Positions 34,798 through 46,160 of a stretch of 64,000 nucleotides of DNA are shown here, piece by piece. The notes beneath the pieces are model-generated. The model made no database searches, was not told where the DNA came from, and worked only from the letters and a program-made list of their open reading frames with translations. A program made the translations under genes and the position numbers. Numbering within the stretch: the first letter of the stretch is position 1; the number at the start of each line of letters is the position of its first letter. Source of the stretch: Amylostereum areolatum (taxonomy: Eukaryota; Basidiomycota; Agaricomycetes; Russulales; Stereaceae); contig SAXG01000016.1 in NCBI GenBank assembly GCA_012932865.1, positions 496,001 to 560,000 of the forward strand. Reading direction: 5' to 3'.

Positions 34798-36564
34798 ATC
34801 CTTAGGTTGGGTGACGGTCTTCAATCCCTGATGTTCGTTCGCGGGCTTGTGTGTATTTGAATGCTTACGGTTTAGTCCGTATGTACAGTATCTTCCGACA
34901 AAGTTAGTTGGTTGTTTGCGCGTAACGAATCACTTGTGCACAGAACCAAAGGGCACTCCAGGTCAACTGGGGATTTCGGCCAGTAGAGAAGAAGTCCAGA
35001 TAAAGTTACACGTTCACAAGTGGTTGAACCGAGATCATCGAAAGAATCAATTGCTCAAGACGATACACAAACCAGAGTACACAGAAGCCGATTGACAATA
35101 CTGCGAGGAAACGCTGATACTTACAGTAAAGTCCTTCAGGATGGATCCGGTGAGGCAGACATGAAGTGACGAGACATGACGAGACGAGGCGAGGCGACGA
35201 GGCGAGGTGGGACGGAGGGCGGACGTCGGACACAAACACTACAAGCCCGGGTGAACCCATTGGACGAATCCTCTGGAAGGAAGGCGAGCAGAGAAACGTC
35301 ACTTTCACCTTCAGAGGTACTTACGCCACGGAGGTCAGCTGGCGGGGGCACTGTTCCGGTTGGATGGGTGGTGTATGAAGTGAAGGGAGGGTGATATCGC
35401 CAGGATAATCGGATGGGTAGGGAGAATCGGTGAGGGACAGATAGGGCGGGCGGACAGTCTTTGTAGGAATCCCGCCAATGGAATGCATCTTGGGGACAAT
35501 CAACAAAGTGTACCGTGGGTAATAAACAGAGTGCTTCGGGAGGATAACGAGCGCGCGTTGGCAGTCGTGAGTCTGCGAGAGCGGTAAAATGTGTCTGCAT
35601 GTCGCCGATGACGTCGCCGCCGCCGCTTTCGCGCAGCGCCTCCTCGATCGAAGGACGTGTTCCATGATTTCCTATGGATTCAAAGGAAACGTCCGTTAGC
35701 GGTAGATGCACAGTGGGGTCCTTGCGTTTCCTGTGGAAGATGCCAGTGAAGTGATGCCATTCGGCGGAGCTCACGCATAAGGACAGAAAAGGGATGCAGC
35801 TGCAATTGATTCTGGGTGAATAGGTGAAAAGAATCGGTGTGCTACGTCGGTGACGGTGAAAAATAATATACGCCATGGTAGTAGTGAGGCCTATCGAGGA
35901 CGTCGCGACTCGCGAGCCTCGAGGCTCACGCTCACGACTTTGCTGTGTTTGTCGCTGTTTGGCTGCAGCATCTACCGTTACGTAACACTTTGCCGAATGC
36001 TTGATTTCTCGATTGCCTCCTTTATTTCTATTTACATCACATCTCGCGCACTTCCTCCAATCCTGAGCATCCTAATCGACGTCACCGCTTCTTATAATCC
36101 CCAACATACCTCTCGTAAAGAGACAAATCAACAACACGGAGACGACGAGCGACTCGAACGATGTGGCTATTCGACGACACATCACGTTCGTTCGAGGAGG
36201 ATTGATCGTCCACCGGTCTGGCATCTGGAGCTTGACATTTCGTGGCCGAGGTGAGCGTCCCGCCCATTGTCCATGAGTGCTGGCTCTGAACCTTGTTCTA
36301 GAGCTCGTATGTTGCTCGTATGCTTGCTATCGCCGACGATGCGCGCGGCATGGGGGAATGGCCATGTACTCTCGTATTATCATCGCGCTTCCATGCCCAG
36401 GCTCCAGCGTCTCGTTGAGGAGGGTCAGATGACTCGCACGGTTCGGCGACTTCCCGATGGACGCAAGGCGTGGTATCCTAGGGCGCTTCTCTGCCTCTAC
36501 TCCATTCAACGACGTGTGTCGCACTCTCCTCCATCTCCTCCTCGGATCCGCCATCCTCTGTAGC
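34798..36564. other. Intergenic, no resolved gene
   Basis: A minus-strand frame around 35680-35560 (RKRKDPTVHLPLTDVSFE) and a plus-strand frame at 36300-36520 look weakly coding but have no domain. A simple GACGAGGC-type repeat lies at 35166-35215. The right part should hold the promoter of the zinc-finger gene at 36565. Confidence 0.4.
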
Positions 36565-38532
36565 ATGTCAACATGGTGCTCGAGCCCTTAGTACCGGCGT
36601 CTGCGATGACTGGGACTGCCCGGACCGGCATGACGTCGAGCCTTGTAGAACGTGCAGGACCTTTTTCCCACATGGACACCTCAAGGCCCACGAACAAAGC
36701 GCGGACCATCTCCGTATCGTACAACGCCATTCACATGCGCCATCAAGCATTCCTCCAACCCCCGAACGTCCCAAAGCTAATGCAGAGGGTCCCAAGGGTA
36801 ATGCAAAGGGTCCCAAGGGCAATGCAAAGGGCGGGTCGCAAAGCGACAAGGTGCGCACAATGCATACAGGCGCCTATCACAATTCTAACATGCTTTCTCG
36901 TGCCGTGAAGGCTATCGTTGCGTCCCAAGCGGGAGTTTCGAGAGGGCCACCGCCGAGTGGTCCTAGTCAGCAGCCGAGTGGCGAGCGTGAGGTGAGAGTT
37001 GTGTATCTATGCTTCACTTCGTTCTGCTCACGGCCCCACACAGCCTACACGTCCAGCCGCCGCCGATCAACCTCCCCCGGCGCCCAGTGCTGTTTATTGC
37101 CATGTATGCTTGATCTACCTTCCCGCCGTAAAGCTTCAAGCACACGTTTCTAGCAAAGAGCACCGAAAGCATGCAGAGCGTCAGGCAGCCTGGACTTCCC
37201 TCGCCCGCGCCTCCGCCAGGCTCACAGCATTGCGATGCATGCAACAAAAATATTCCACCATCGTCATTTCAAGCACATCTCAAGTCCAAAGGACACATCA
37301 CACGACAAAGCCTTGCAGATGCCGCGCGAAGTGGGCGGAGCGGTAACGTACCCAAGCCGGAAGGCCAGCCAGGACCTTCAAACAAAGCGGCCAGAGAGGC
37401 GGAAGGGAGTATCAGGCCTGGCGTAGAAGGTCCTGTCGCGGATGCCTCCAGAGCTGGATCCTTGTCAAGCACCGTAAATACCATCCTCCACTTTGTCAAA
37501 ATATGTCTCTTAACGTCGACGTTTATAGTCCACGGCAGTGGAGGAGCCGCCGACTTTTGGTCTTGATGTTTTCGCCTCTGCACGAGACAGCCCGCGCCAA
37601 GGAAGACTCGACTCGACTCCCGGGTTTATTGGTCGGACGAACTACGAAGGACGCTGTCAGCGCCGACGTAATGCAGTCCCAACGTATCGACATTCACGAT
37701 CCGGCGACTCTTCCTCCATTATCTCACCGATCTTACCACTCCACGAGGTCGATCTCTCCAACGCCATCCAAGCCTCCGCTCGCGCGCTCCTCGCAAGGCA
37801 GACAGTCAGAAATGCCGAGCCCCGTTCCAGCGCCCGCCGACGTCGGTGCGACCGTGTACGGGCCTTTGATATCCGTCTCTGCCGAAAGGGGGTTCGACTT
37901 CGGCGCTGTGGTGCAAGCCGACGACGGGACCTTCCGGCCACTCACGCTGCTCCTCGAGGTGGAGAACCGCCTCTGGGCCAACAGGCTCGCGCTGGCGGAG
38001 ATCAGGCTGCAAACCGTCCCATCCGAGTCGCCTGAAGATGCGTCCGTTGCGTATGTTCGCGAGTCCCTCCTGCGCCGGTCGTCATTGACGCATACTTACT
38101 CCACAGGTTCTCCGCCCAAATGCACGGTAACTCGGTGTGGATTGAGCGGGGAGAGCCACGGCTCGTGGCGTGTCGTTCGCACCCCCTCGTCCTGGCCGGT
38201 TCGAGGCCATCTTGCTTCTCGTGTTCCGCGACGAGCACGATGAGATGGAATACAAGATCACCCGTTCGTTGCGCGGAGCTGCGCTTGCGTCAAATCGTGT
38301 CCGCAGACAGAAGACCCATCCTCAGAATGGCCTGAAGGACAAAGAGAAGTACGTGGGCCGCGGATAGCCAAAGCGTCTGGTGAATGCGACCGTCCACTTG
38401 GTCCAGGACGACGTGATCGTGCATACTTGGAACGGGGTCGAACACGAAGACTACTTGATCAAGACGAGATATCGGAGTTTGGTAGATGAGGGGGCGTGTA
38501 AGGCGTACGAAGGCCTCTCCGTCTGTGTATGA
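36565..38532 (+). pseudogene. Zinc-finger relative of the MOV10-like gene, lacking the helicase core
   Basis: The start MSTWCSS, followed by a CCCH-like segment CDDWDCPDRHDVEPC, matches the layout of the helicase gene about 6 kb upstream. Three U1-like fingers follow (CRTCRTF, CHVCLIY, CDACNKN) and then the beta-rich middle domain (ISVSAERGFDFGAVV). The frame ends at 38530-38532 with no helicase motifs afterwards. An in-frame TAG lies at 38365-38367, and one-base shifts near 36578 (+1), 37183 (+1) and 38168 (-1) interrupt the fingers and the middle domain. The two genes share sequence such as AAGLPxP and GS(K/Q)HCDACN, so they are paralogues. It may be a truncated copy or a natural finger-only protein with errors. 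Confidence 0.65.
36778..36834. repeat. 21-bp coding repeat (NAKGPKG)
   Basis: Two and a half copies of AATGCAAAGGGTCCCAAGGG-type units lie in the linker after the first zinc finger of the gene at 36565 and encode a Lys/Gly/Pro heptad. Confidence 0.75.
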
Positions 38533-38736
38533 TCCACGAACCTCGAATATATGTTATCCGATGTAGCCACGCACAATAACTCTATAACATCGTCCGAATC
38601 AATCATCCGGTAGTTCATGTACAGCCAGCTCTACAACGTCGTTCTTCTTCGAGGGGTAGAGTAGGATTCCGATGTGGAGGGTTAAACGTACGTTAAACCT
38701 GGAACGTTGACCGGACCCTAGTATGCCATCCTCATC

Positions 38737-40240
38737 CTACGAACACGCCAGCTTCGGGAGGATGTCCCGCACCTGAGCAAGTAACGCTGCCTTGAAAGGC
38801 CTATTTTGTAGCTGATCGTACCAGTGGATGGTAAGACCTTCGATCCCGATCCCGAGACCCACGAACACTCGGACCATATCGACAAGGTCGTCCGCATTTT
38901 CTCCCCACACATCGTAAACTACGGATAGGCGGGTCCACGGGGAAGAGTGAGCGCCCGCGGCCAATGGTGAAGGCACGGAGGGGCCTGCCGTCCACTCGCA
39001 GCAGGCGCACGTTGGGGAACAGCGTGTTCAGCTCGCTCCACTCCGCGGGACCAAAGTGGTTGGCCACATTCCAGGCTCTCGATCGTCGAGGGCGATAACC
39101 CGAGTTCGGCGACGATGCGCTTGCAGGTGCTCACGGGGTCGTCGTCCGTCGGAGTGGAATGGACGTCGTGCACGTCGAGCTGGAAGACCAACGAACCGTG
39201 CGGGAGCGCGGCGGGGGCGAATGCCGTGTACGATCCGCTTCGGATGTAAAGTGCGGTGGGCTGGAAGGGAGACCCGTTGGCCCTGAGGCCCGTGCGGACA
39301 TGGACTCCCACCGAAGCTAAGAGCCGGCCGACGGCCTCGCGGTTGGCATCTCGCCCTTCCTCCGCGCGCACGACCACGCCGACATCGGTCAATGGCGCGG
39401 GGGCCATGGATGTCAAGAAACGGGTGCAATTCCGCGTATACCCGACGAGAAAGAGGGTGTGTAGGTTGGGCAGCGAGAGCCGGGGCGAAGAGTCCACGGG
39501 CAGCGGCGTCCCCATCCCGTCCAGAGGGTGGATGTCGGCGTGGAGTTCCAGGGTCCGCAGGTTCACCGAGTGGTGGAGAAGGCGAAGAAGGGATCCGAAC
39601 GTGACGGGGCCTCTGTTCACCCATGTGCCGTGATCGTCTTCCTCCAACAGCGTGAGGTGGAGAAGAGCGGCTGGGTCCCACGGAACCAGCGCGTTGCGGA
39701 ACATGGCTTGCCGGAGGTTGGGCGCAGTGAGAGGGTTCATCGCGCAGTGCTCGGAATATTTTCCGAGGATCAGTTCGTTGCACGTCGTGTGCACGGCCTT
39801 GAGATACGGAAGGTTGGCGTTTACGAGGACTGAGAGGACTTTCGGATAAAGGTCGAACTCCTCCGTGAGGTAGAGGTACAGCGTCTTCGCGCGTGGAAGA
39901 TGCGTGATGCAGAAGTCGAGCCACTCGTCGAAGGTGTCCCGTCTGGTCCTGTTATCGTCATCGAAGGGGTTTCCGGCCAGGAGATCGCGCTCTCGGATGC
40001 GAAGAGTGAGAGGAGCTTGTTGTGCCCGGATCGAGAAACGTGTCGCGCGCGGGGGGAAGTGTGCAGACGTGGTTCGCCCACGGCAGGGGGTTTTCCAGGA
40101 GGATATCGCGCCTAAAACCCGCATACGTGGGTCAGGCGTATCCACGCGAATGCACCGTCGTAGCCCTCTTCTGAGTCCTCCGGAGCGGAGAGTGAGAATA
40201 TCTCTGTCAAGGTTTCTGTTGCGAGTCGCGCGATTAGGGG
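38737..40240 (-). CDS. F-box/LRR-type protein, several frameshifts
   Basis: An F-box-like start (TETLTEIFSLSAPED...WIRLTHVC) is read on the minus strand from about 40237; the true first exon is not clear. A long region of leucine-rich, hydrophobic-polar repeats follows (LPYLKAVHTTCNELIL, SLPNLHTLFLVGYTRN), and the C-terminus contains YDVWGENADDLVDMVRVF and ends at the stop 38737-38739. Such proteins probably recruit substrates to SCF ubiquitin ligases and are greatly expanded in Agaricomycetes. Frame changes near 40105-40050, 39068 and 38944 are each repaired by removing one base. Function specific to this copy is unknown. Confidence 0.7.
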
Positions 40241-40653
40241 TTTGTTTCTCAGCGTGGGACGCTGTGCAGCTGCAGGATGGTTCTCTAACCTATGTAATGG
40301 ACGGGAATGTCAAGACTCAGACATATGGGAGTCGGAGCGCAAAGCAGGTTCACTGACGTTGCACCAAGAGTGGATCCGTGCGCGCCGCTGGAGGTTCTGA
40401 GGTCCATCGGTTCGTGGCGTAACTTGGAGTTGAAGGACGGGGATTTGAGGACTCCCATGGCAGGTGTCGAGGGAGCAAGAACTTGGAAGAGTTCGGCACT
40501 TCCCGTCGCGCTTTCCTGTCGCGTCGATCACATGACCGAGATTCGGTTGACTGCTCCGCCGCGTCGCGTTTTTCCGATTGCCAAGTTTCAAGTTACCGTC
40601 CGCCGTAACCCGTGGCCGCCTCGACCTCCTGCGCTGGTCCCGCCGCCCATCAT

Positions 40654-42755
40654 ATGCCCAAACGCTCTCTTCAGCACACAGATTCGGTCGACCGCTCTTC
40701 TGATTTCGACTACTGGGTGCCCACGCCCTCCAAACGCCCCCATCTGCTCTCCACCCCCGCCAAATCGACTCCCGGCTCCTCGTCTTCCGTCTACTCCACC
40801 CCGTATGCCTACTCCGTTCCCTCGGACTCCCCCGGCAACCCGTTTGGCTTCAAGCGCACGGCCCAGAAGCTCGTCCTTCCCAAGGCCACGTCCTTCTCCC
40901 GCCACCTCCCTCTCCGCTTCCAAGTCGCGTCTGCCCCGGACCTTGCCCCCCCGCCCGAGCCCAGCCGCCCGCCTAGACGCGACAGGCGCGGGAGGGTGAT
41001 CCACTACGACCAGGAAGGCACCTATCGCATCGTCCAAGTCCCGCTGTCCTACACGCTGCGCCACCTCCGCCACCTCATCCTCTTCCTCTTCAACGGCGAC
41101 CCCACCCTCCACCCTCCCCCGCCGACCCCCGAAAATCCCGGATACCTCTTCGAAGCACAGAGGGACGTCGCGATGTACGCCGAGACCCACAGACCGGGGT
41201 GCATCAAGAGGGGCAAGACGTTCATCAAGGCGTCCACCGTCCAGGACCCGTACTACTCCTCCCAGTCCATCATGGACCTCGTCGAAAATTCAGAATCCAT
41301 CGACATGCTCGAAGACCCTTTCCTGGACGACGACGAATGGACCTGGGAGGGCGAGGAAGACGTCACGCTCAAGACCGTCTGGCCCGACGGCGCCGACCTG
41401 AACCGAGGCATCATCTATGTACGTCCCTTTCCTCCACGGCAAACATGGACCAGTCATCCCCGACGGCGCGAGGATGGGAGATGTGAGGACGACCTCGAGA
41501 CCGCTCCCAGCCCTGTCCCGCTAGTCCCCGCCACTATCAGGGCTGACTGGCCTTTGTTTGCCGCGTCCCGCCTCCTCTGCGTTCGGTCCCTCTAACTCGA
41601 GAGCTCTGCGCAGCGCCACGACCCGACGAGAGCCAGTCCATGTGACCATGTGCACCCAGTCCATCCCCGCCCGAAAGGGCGTAGGAAACAAGCCCTTCGT
41701 CTTCCGCGCCTTCGGCACGATCGACCTCGACCCGCCCGTCCCTCCCCCCGTCTCCATCTTCCCCTCGCCGTTCAAGAAACCCACCAGCAAAGCGCTCGTC
41801 TCCCTCCTCCCGCCCTCCCAGCTCTCCCCGTCCAAACCCGTCGCTCCCGACCCAAAAACCAGCCTCGAAGCCCCCCTCCCGCGCCGCGAAACCGCCGTCC
41901 AAGCCCGTCGCATCCGGCTCGACAGCGGCCTCCGGGTCGGGCTCCAGACAGCATCCTTTCCCGCCCCCGAACCCCTCGCCCACCAAACCGCCTTCCAAAC
42001 CGCAGCCGCCGCCCACAGAGCGCGTGTTCAAGGAACAGAGCCCCGACGTGGACGCGGACGCGGACGCGGACGCCGAGGGCTCGGACGATCCCGACGCGCC
42101 GAGCGACGACGAGGACGCGGAGGGCGACTTCGAGGGCGGGTTGGACCCGCGCCCGTGGAACGACTACGAGGCGTTCTCCCGCTTCCTCGCGCGCGCGTCC
42201 GCCGCCGCCCGCGAACGCTCGCCGACGCCGAGCCGCTCCGCGTCCTCCTCCCCGCTGCGCCCAGCCCTCTCCGACGTCGAGAGCGACGCGGAAGGCGGGG
42301 GGACGTGGCGCGTGCCGTCCTCCTCCTCCCCGCTGCACCTCCCGTGCGTCACGCCCGCGCCCACGCTGGCGGTCACGCGGCTGCGCGTCGCGCGCGTGTC
42401 GAGGCGCATACAGCGGCTCGTGCGGAAGGGGTTCGAGGAGGAGGAGGCGAGGGAGAGGGCGGAGAGGGAGGAGAGGGAGAGGGATCGGCGGAGGAAGGAG
42501 GGGTGGGATACGACGGATGCGGAGACGGACGAGGGGGACGGGGTGGTCATCGCGCGTGATTGGGACCCGTTCGAGCAGGTGGATCGTTGGGGGGAGGAAG
42601 ATCAGGAGGGGCAGGACGAGGAGGGTCGGGAGGAGGAGGATCAGGAGGAGGAAGACCAGGAAGAGAAGAATCAGGAAGAGGAGGACCAGGAAGAGGAGGA
42701 CCAAGATGAGGAGGACCAAGATGAGGAGGGCCGGGAAGAGGAGGAGTACGAGTAG
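40654..42755 (+). CDS. Large hypothetical nuclear-type protein with acidic repeat tail
   Basis: The ATG at 40654 starts MPKRSLQHTDSVDRSS, a Ser/Pro-rich region, then a conserved folded segment around GTYRIVQVPLSYTLRHLRHL and TVWPDGADLNRGIIY. An intron with a gtacgt donor at 41420 follows. The second half reads GVGNKPFVFRAFGTIDL, a long Lys/Pro/Ser-rich linker and an acidic region with repeated Glu/Asp. A missing base in an A5 run near 41856 is needed to join the two parts of the linker. The C-terminus is a highly charged coiled stretch rich in EEDQ. The family occurs in other Agaricomycetes, but I know no function. Composition suggests a nuclear, possibly chromatin- or RNA-associated protein. 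Confidence 0.6.
42594..42755. repeat. Acidic coding repeat (GAGGAGGACCAAGAT-type)
   Basis: Fifteen-base units encoding Glu-Glu-Asp-Gln-(Glu/Asp) repeat about ten times at the 3' end of the gene at 40654 and stop at the TAG at 42753-42755. Confidence 0.75.
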
Positions 42756-43778
42756 CCGGGGTATATTGGGGGTTCGGGTTTCGGTAGGTCTCTCGACCGC
42801 GACGTGATATTTTCATTTGTACATTATCCAGGGATTTCGTCGCACGTTGCATGTACGCCCAGCGCCACGACCAGCGTGATTCATCCCCAAGGCGACTTGA
42901 ACTCGAACGAGGCGAGTTGGGGATTCAACCTTCAGACCCCTAGCGTCTCGCGCCGTGTCCCGGGGTCCATCTACACCACGTCTTCCGAAGAAATCGACCG
43001 CCTCGGCGCGGCGCGCTCGACGACCCGCATCTCACACCGGGCACTGTACCATGAAGCCTCCTTCGACGGCGAGCGTCGAAGGTGCGGATCCGCGTTGTGT
43101 GCGGGGAGCGCACGATCCCGTTCTGGTCTCACGACGCCTTGGTGTATCTTGGTGTGTCGAGGAGGACAACGAGGTGTGCGGGGGTGGGCTCGTCGAGTGT
43201 AAGATGGTCCTGGTGGGGCGAACGACTTCGTGAGCTCTGGCCTTCGTATGCATGTGGGTGCTCAGCTGAAATGACACGCGCAGATGCGTTGTTGGGACGA
43301 CCCTGAGGTCGCTTTGAGGGTTATCCGGGAGGCTGTCGATGGCGTATAGCTGGTCGCTGGTCAACGTCTTGAGTTGTCCGGCCGGTCTGGCCGTGGCCCG
43401 TCGTACGGTTGAAGACATGTCGCATAAGTAACGGAGCTTTAGGAAGTCAGGGGCCATTCATTGTGATCCCTTGCTTTGTTGTCCGAACGCGATGGCACAA
43501 AGGAACGACTCGGGGAGAGCACCCAAGAGCCCGACGGCGACGTCGGAGTGGCGTTGAACGGCAACAGCACAAAAAGCGCAGCGTCAACCCTGAGAAATAG
43601 CCAAACCTCCCACAGACACGCATCGGCATTCCAGCCTTCCAGGCTCCTTCAATTATCGCTGTAACAACCCAACCATCCGTCAGACATGTGAGTGATCCCG
43701 TCCGTCCCGATGCTCATCTCCGGGGCACTCCAGCTGTCGACAGGCTCATTCCACCCTCATAGCAGTACGATCCCGCTC
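42756..43778. other. Intergenic with unresolved minus-strand frame
   Basis: The minus strand at 43457-43032 has a fairly long frame (MSSTVRRATARPAGQLKTL then a Ser/Thr/His-rich stretch), but no domain or conservation can be shown. Just upstream of the PAH gene a gtgagt donor and cag acceptor pair at about 43689-43765 suggests a 5'-UTR intron. Confidence 0.4.
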
Positions 43779-44200
43779 ATGGCTGCCCCGAGGAACGACA
43801 CGGGTGCATACATGAATAGCGACTGCCGGTCCCGCCCCGACCTCGGGCGAGAAATGGCCCTCGCCTGCGAGTACATCGCCCTCGTCAAATCGAGACTCAA
43901 AGGCAAGCCGGAGGTTTACGATGCGTTCATGAAGATCCTCGTGGAGTCAAGATGCCAACACATAACGTGAGTCCATCGTGGCTTGTGCGCGACCTAAGTA
44001 TAAGAAGCCGGTGCTCACCGCAGACCTTCAACAGCGTGGCGAGCGCCGCGATCAAACTGGGAGCTCTCTTCCGCGGACAACCAGACCTTATCCGTGGTGT
44101 CAATGACTTCCTCCCCCCGGGCCATAAAATCCCCCTGGACGGGACCGTCTTGAACAGCCATGTCGACCAGAACGCCGTTACGATCGCAAACAGGCGTTAA
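43779..44200 (+). CDS. Small protein with a single Sin3-type PAH domain
   Basis: Two exons, 43779-43966 and 44024-44200, flank a 57-bp GT-AG intron. The protein is almost entirely one paired amphipathic helix domain: ALACEYIALVKSRLKGKPEVY, DAFMKILVESR, then ALFRGQPDLIRGVNDFLPPG. These are the helix 1, helix 2 and helix 3-4 signatures of Sin3 PAH domains, which bind short helices of transcription factors and bring in histone deacetylase. Sin3 itself has three or four such domains plus an HDAC-interaction region, all absent here. The stand-alone version could act as a competitor of Sin3. Exons do not join in phase as written (two nucleotides short), so one base is probably missing or added. Confidence 0.8.
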
Positions 44201-44428
44201 AGGAATGGCATTGAGACGCCGCTGCAGGATCCGGAACGGTCACGTAGGACGTGAAAGCCTAAAAACCCCTTGTTTGACTCTGTGCAGTATTTACAGCCCG
44301 TGGTGGAAATCTATACTGTGACACACGCAGCCCAAACTACGAGCTACGAGATGGCCCGTGAAACAGGGGGTACGGGGGGCTGCGCTCGCTATCCTTTTTC
44401 AAGAACAAGTAGAATGATGAATCCGGCG

Positions 44429-45787
44429 TCAAGCCCAGGCAAGTCTCATAATCCTCCTGCCTACGCCGTCCCGCTTTTCCCAAACCGTCTCCACCTTTCC
44501 GCCCGCCGTCGTCTGAACGGCCCGCACAAACTCCTCCACCCCGCCTCCTACCCCGAAATATAGCACCTTCGCTGCGACAAGGCATACACGCCCGGACTCC
44601 AGGGACAGCTTCGCCGTGCGATCGGCGAGCGCGTCGTCGTCCGCGGCTCCAACTGAAGGCTCGGCGGCGACAGCGTCGTGGAGGACACGCAAAAGCGCAG
44701 GAACGCTCTCCGTGCGGTAGATCGTTTCTGATGTCAGCACGACGTCGTACGTTCGAGAGATCCCGCCGGCGCTCCTCCCGAGGATGGCGCTGACGTCGAA
44801 CCCTTCCCAGGAGCCTACGAAGAAACGCAAGTCGATTTTAGCGTCGTCCAAGGACGTCCGGAAAGCGGCGACGGCTTCGGGCGTGAGTGAGAGGTGAGGG
44901 TCGGTTTCTTCTCCTACTACTGCCGGCCGGTCGGAATTCGAAGCTGTCTGAGACGCGCGAAAGGTGGTCGAGAGCGGTGATAAGTCTAAAGAAGCGTTTA
45001 GACGGGAGCCGTGCATCATTGCATGACTTCAGACAAGGGCGACCTACACCACGTCAAGACCAGGTTTGGCAGAGTGATGAGCTCAAAGACGGAGCGATTG
45101 TAGTCTTGGAGGTGAAAGGAAGTCCTTGGCCCGCGATCGTCTGGAGGAGACGCTAAGAGTTGCTGAAATAAGAGTAAAGATGGAACGGCGGTGCCGCACC
45201 CCAGCTGCGAGACGTCCAAAGCATTAGAGAGCGCGTATGCCACTTGATATGCTGCCGGATACATACCTCAAGGACTCGCTTTCCTCTGATCCACGCTCCG
45301 CCCTCGTCGCCCATCAGCCCGGCCAGATACCCGGCCAGATCCAGGCTGCACTCCCAGGTCTTCAACCCACCCTCATACTTCCGCGGCACGAGATCCGAAG
45401 GCGCCTCGAGAAATTCCAAAGCCTCGTCTCCGCCTGCCGTGCCGCCCTCGCGGGCGATCACCTGGAATCGCGCGTCGAAGAGGTCCCTGCGGACAAGGTT
45501 CAGAGGTGGTTTGCCGCCACTTCGTGGGATGGCGATATGCGAGTAGGAGATGTCGTCCGGTAAGGCATCTAGCTAAACTTCAACGGCGATCAGCCGACGT
45601 TCAAGGAGCAGGGAGGGGGAGATGGACGCGGACGCACCAGTTCAGAGAGCGGGAGCTCGGCGAAGGGCTCCTGGGGTGTTTCCTGTCCATCAGTTGTGGC
45701 GGGCGCGATCGCGGCTGATGATGAAAATTCGTCGAAGCTTTCGTCAAGGTCGTCCTCGAGGTCGAAGTTGAACGTGAAGCTAGTCAT
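44429..45787 (-). CDS. HPM1: Histidine protein methyltransferase 1 (METTL18/Hpm1 family)
   Basis: The start is the ATG at 45787 (MTSFTFNFDLEDDLDESFDEF, acidic). Next come LARRDLFDARFQVIAREG-like, EGGLKTWECSLDLAGYL, and the S-adenosylmethionine motif I VLELGCGTAVPSL split by an intron after VLE. The C-terminal half has FVGSWEGFD, YDVVLTSETIY and LVAAKVLYFGVGGG, characteristic of Hpm1, which methylates a histidine of ribosomal protein Rpl3 (uL3) at the ribosome. The stop is at 44429-44431. The join between the N-terminal exon and DALPDDISYSH near 45570-45600 is not clean (too short an intron or a base error). Identification is firm from motif order. Confidence 0.88.
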
Positions 45788-46160
45788 GGTGGAGCCCGCA
45801 AAAGCGTGTCTGGCGCAAGTCTGGCGCGTGGAAAAGAAGCAGGGGAGTCGCGTCGAACGGGCTGCAGCCTGTCTGCAGCGGCGGCCATCATCATCTCACC
45901 CCACCCGCATGATCCCACGTCCATAGTCTCCTTGCTCTTGATACTCGCCTCAGAGCGTCGGCGCTGCTGTCCGGAGACTAGACACTCAGACATTCAATAT
46001 TCGAGTTTGAAGGAGCAAGAGGAATAGGGATCTCCCATGACCTCCTGACCTTGTGCTCAATTGTTTGATCGTGGTGGGTGACGTTTCGCTTTCCCGCTCG
46101 TTCGGCTTATATACCCAGGATTCCACAGCACACTTCCACCTGAAACCCCCCACGTCTACC
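45788..46160. promoter_or_regulatory. Divergent intergenic region (HPM1 - / F-box +)
   Basis: A 373-bp divergent spacer that must hold both promoters. A tatata motif lies at about 46111, 50 bp upstream of the F-box ATG. Confidence 0.5.

Noticed and set aside
35136..35876. 246-codon minus-strand frame as a gene
   Set aside because: Composition changes along the frame, no domain is seen, and the overlapping frames on the other strand look equally plausible.
43692..43778. ATG at 43692 as the start of the PAH protein
   Set aside because: This stretch reads as a 5'-UTR intron (gtgagt to cag); the ATG at 43779 directly precedes the conserved domain.
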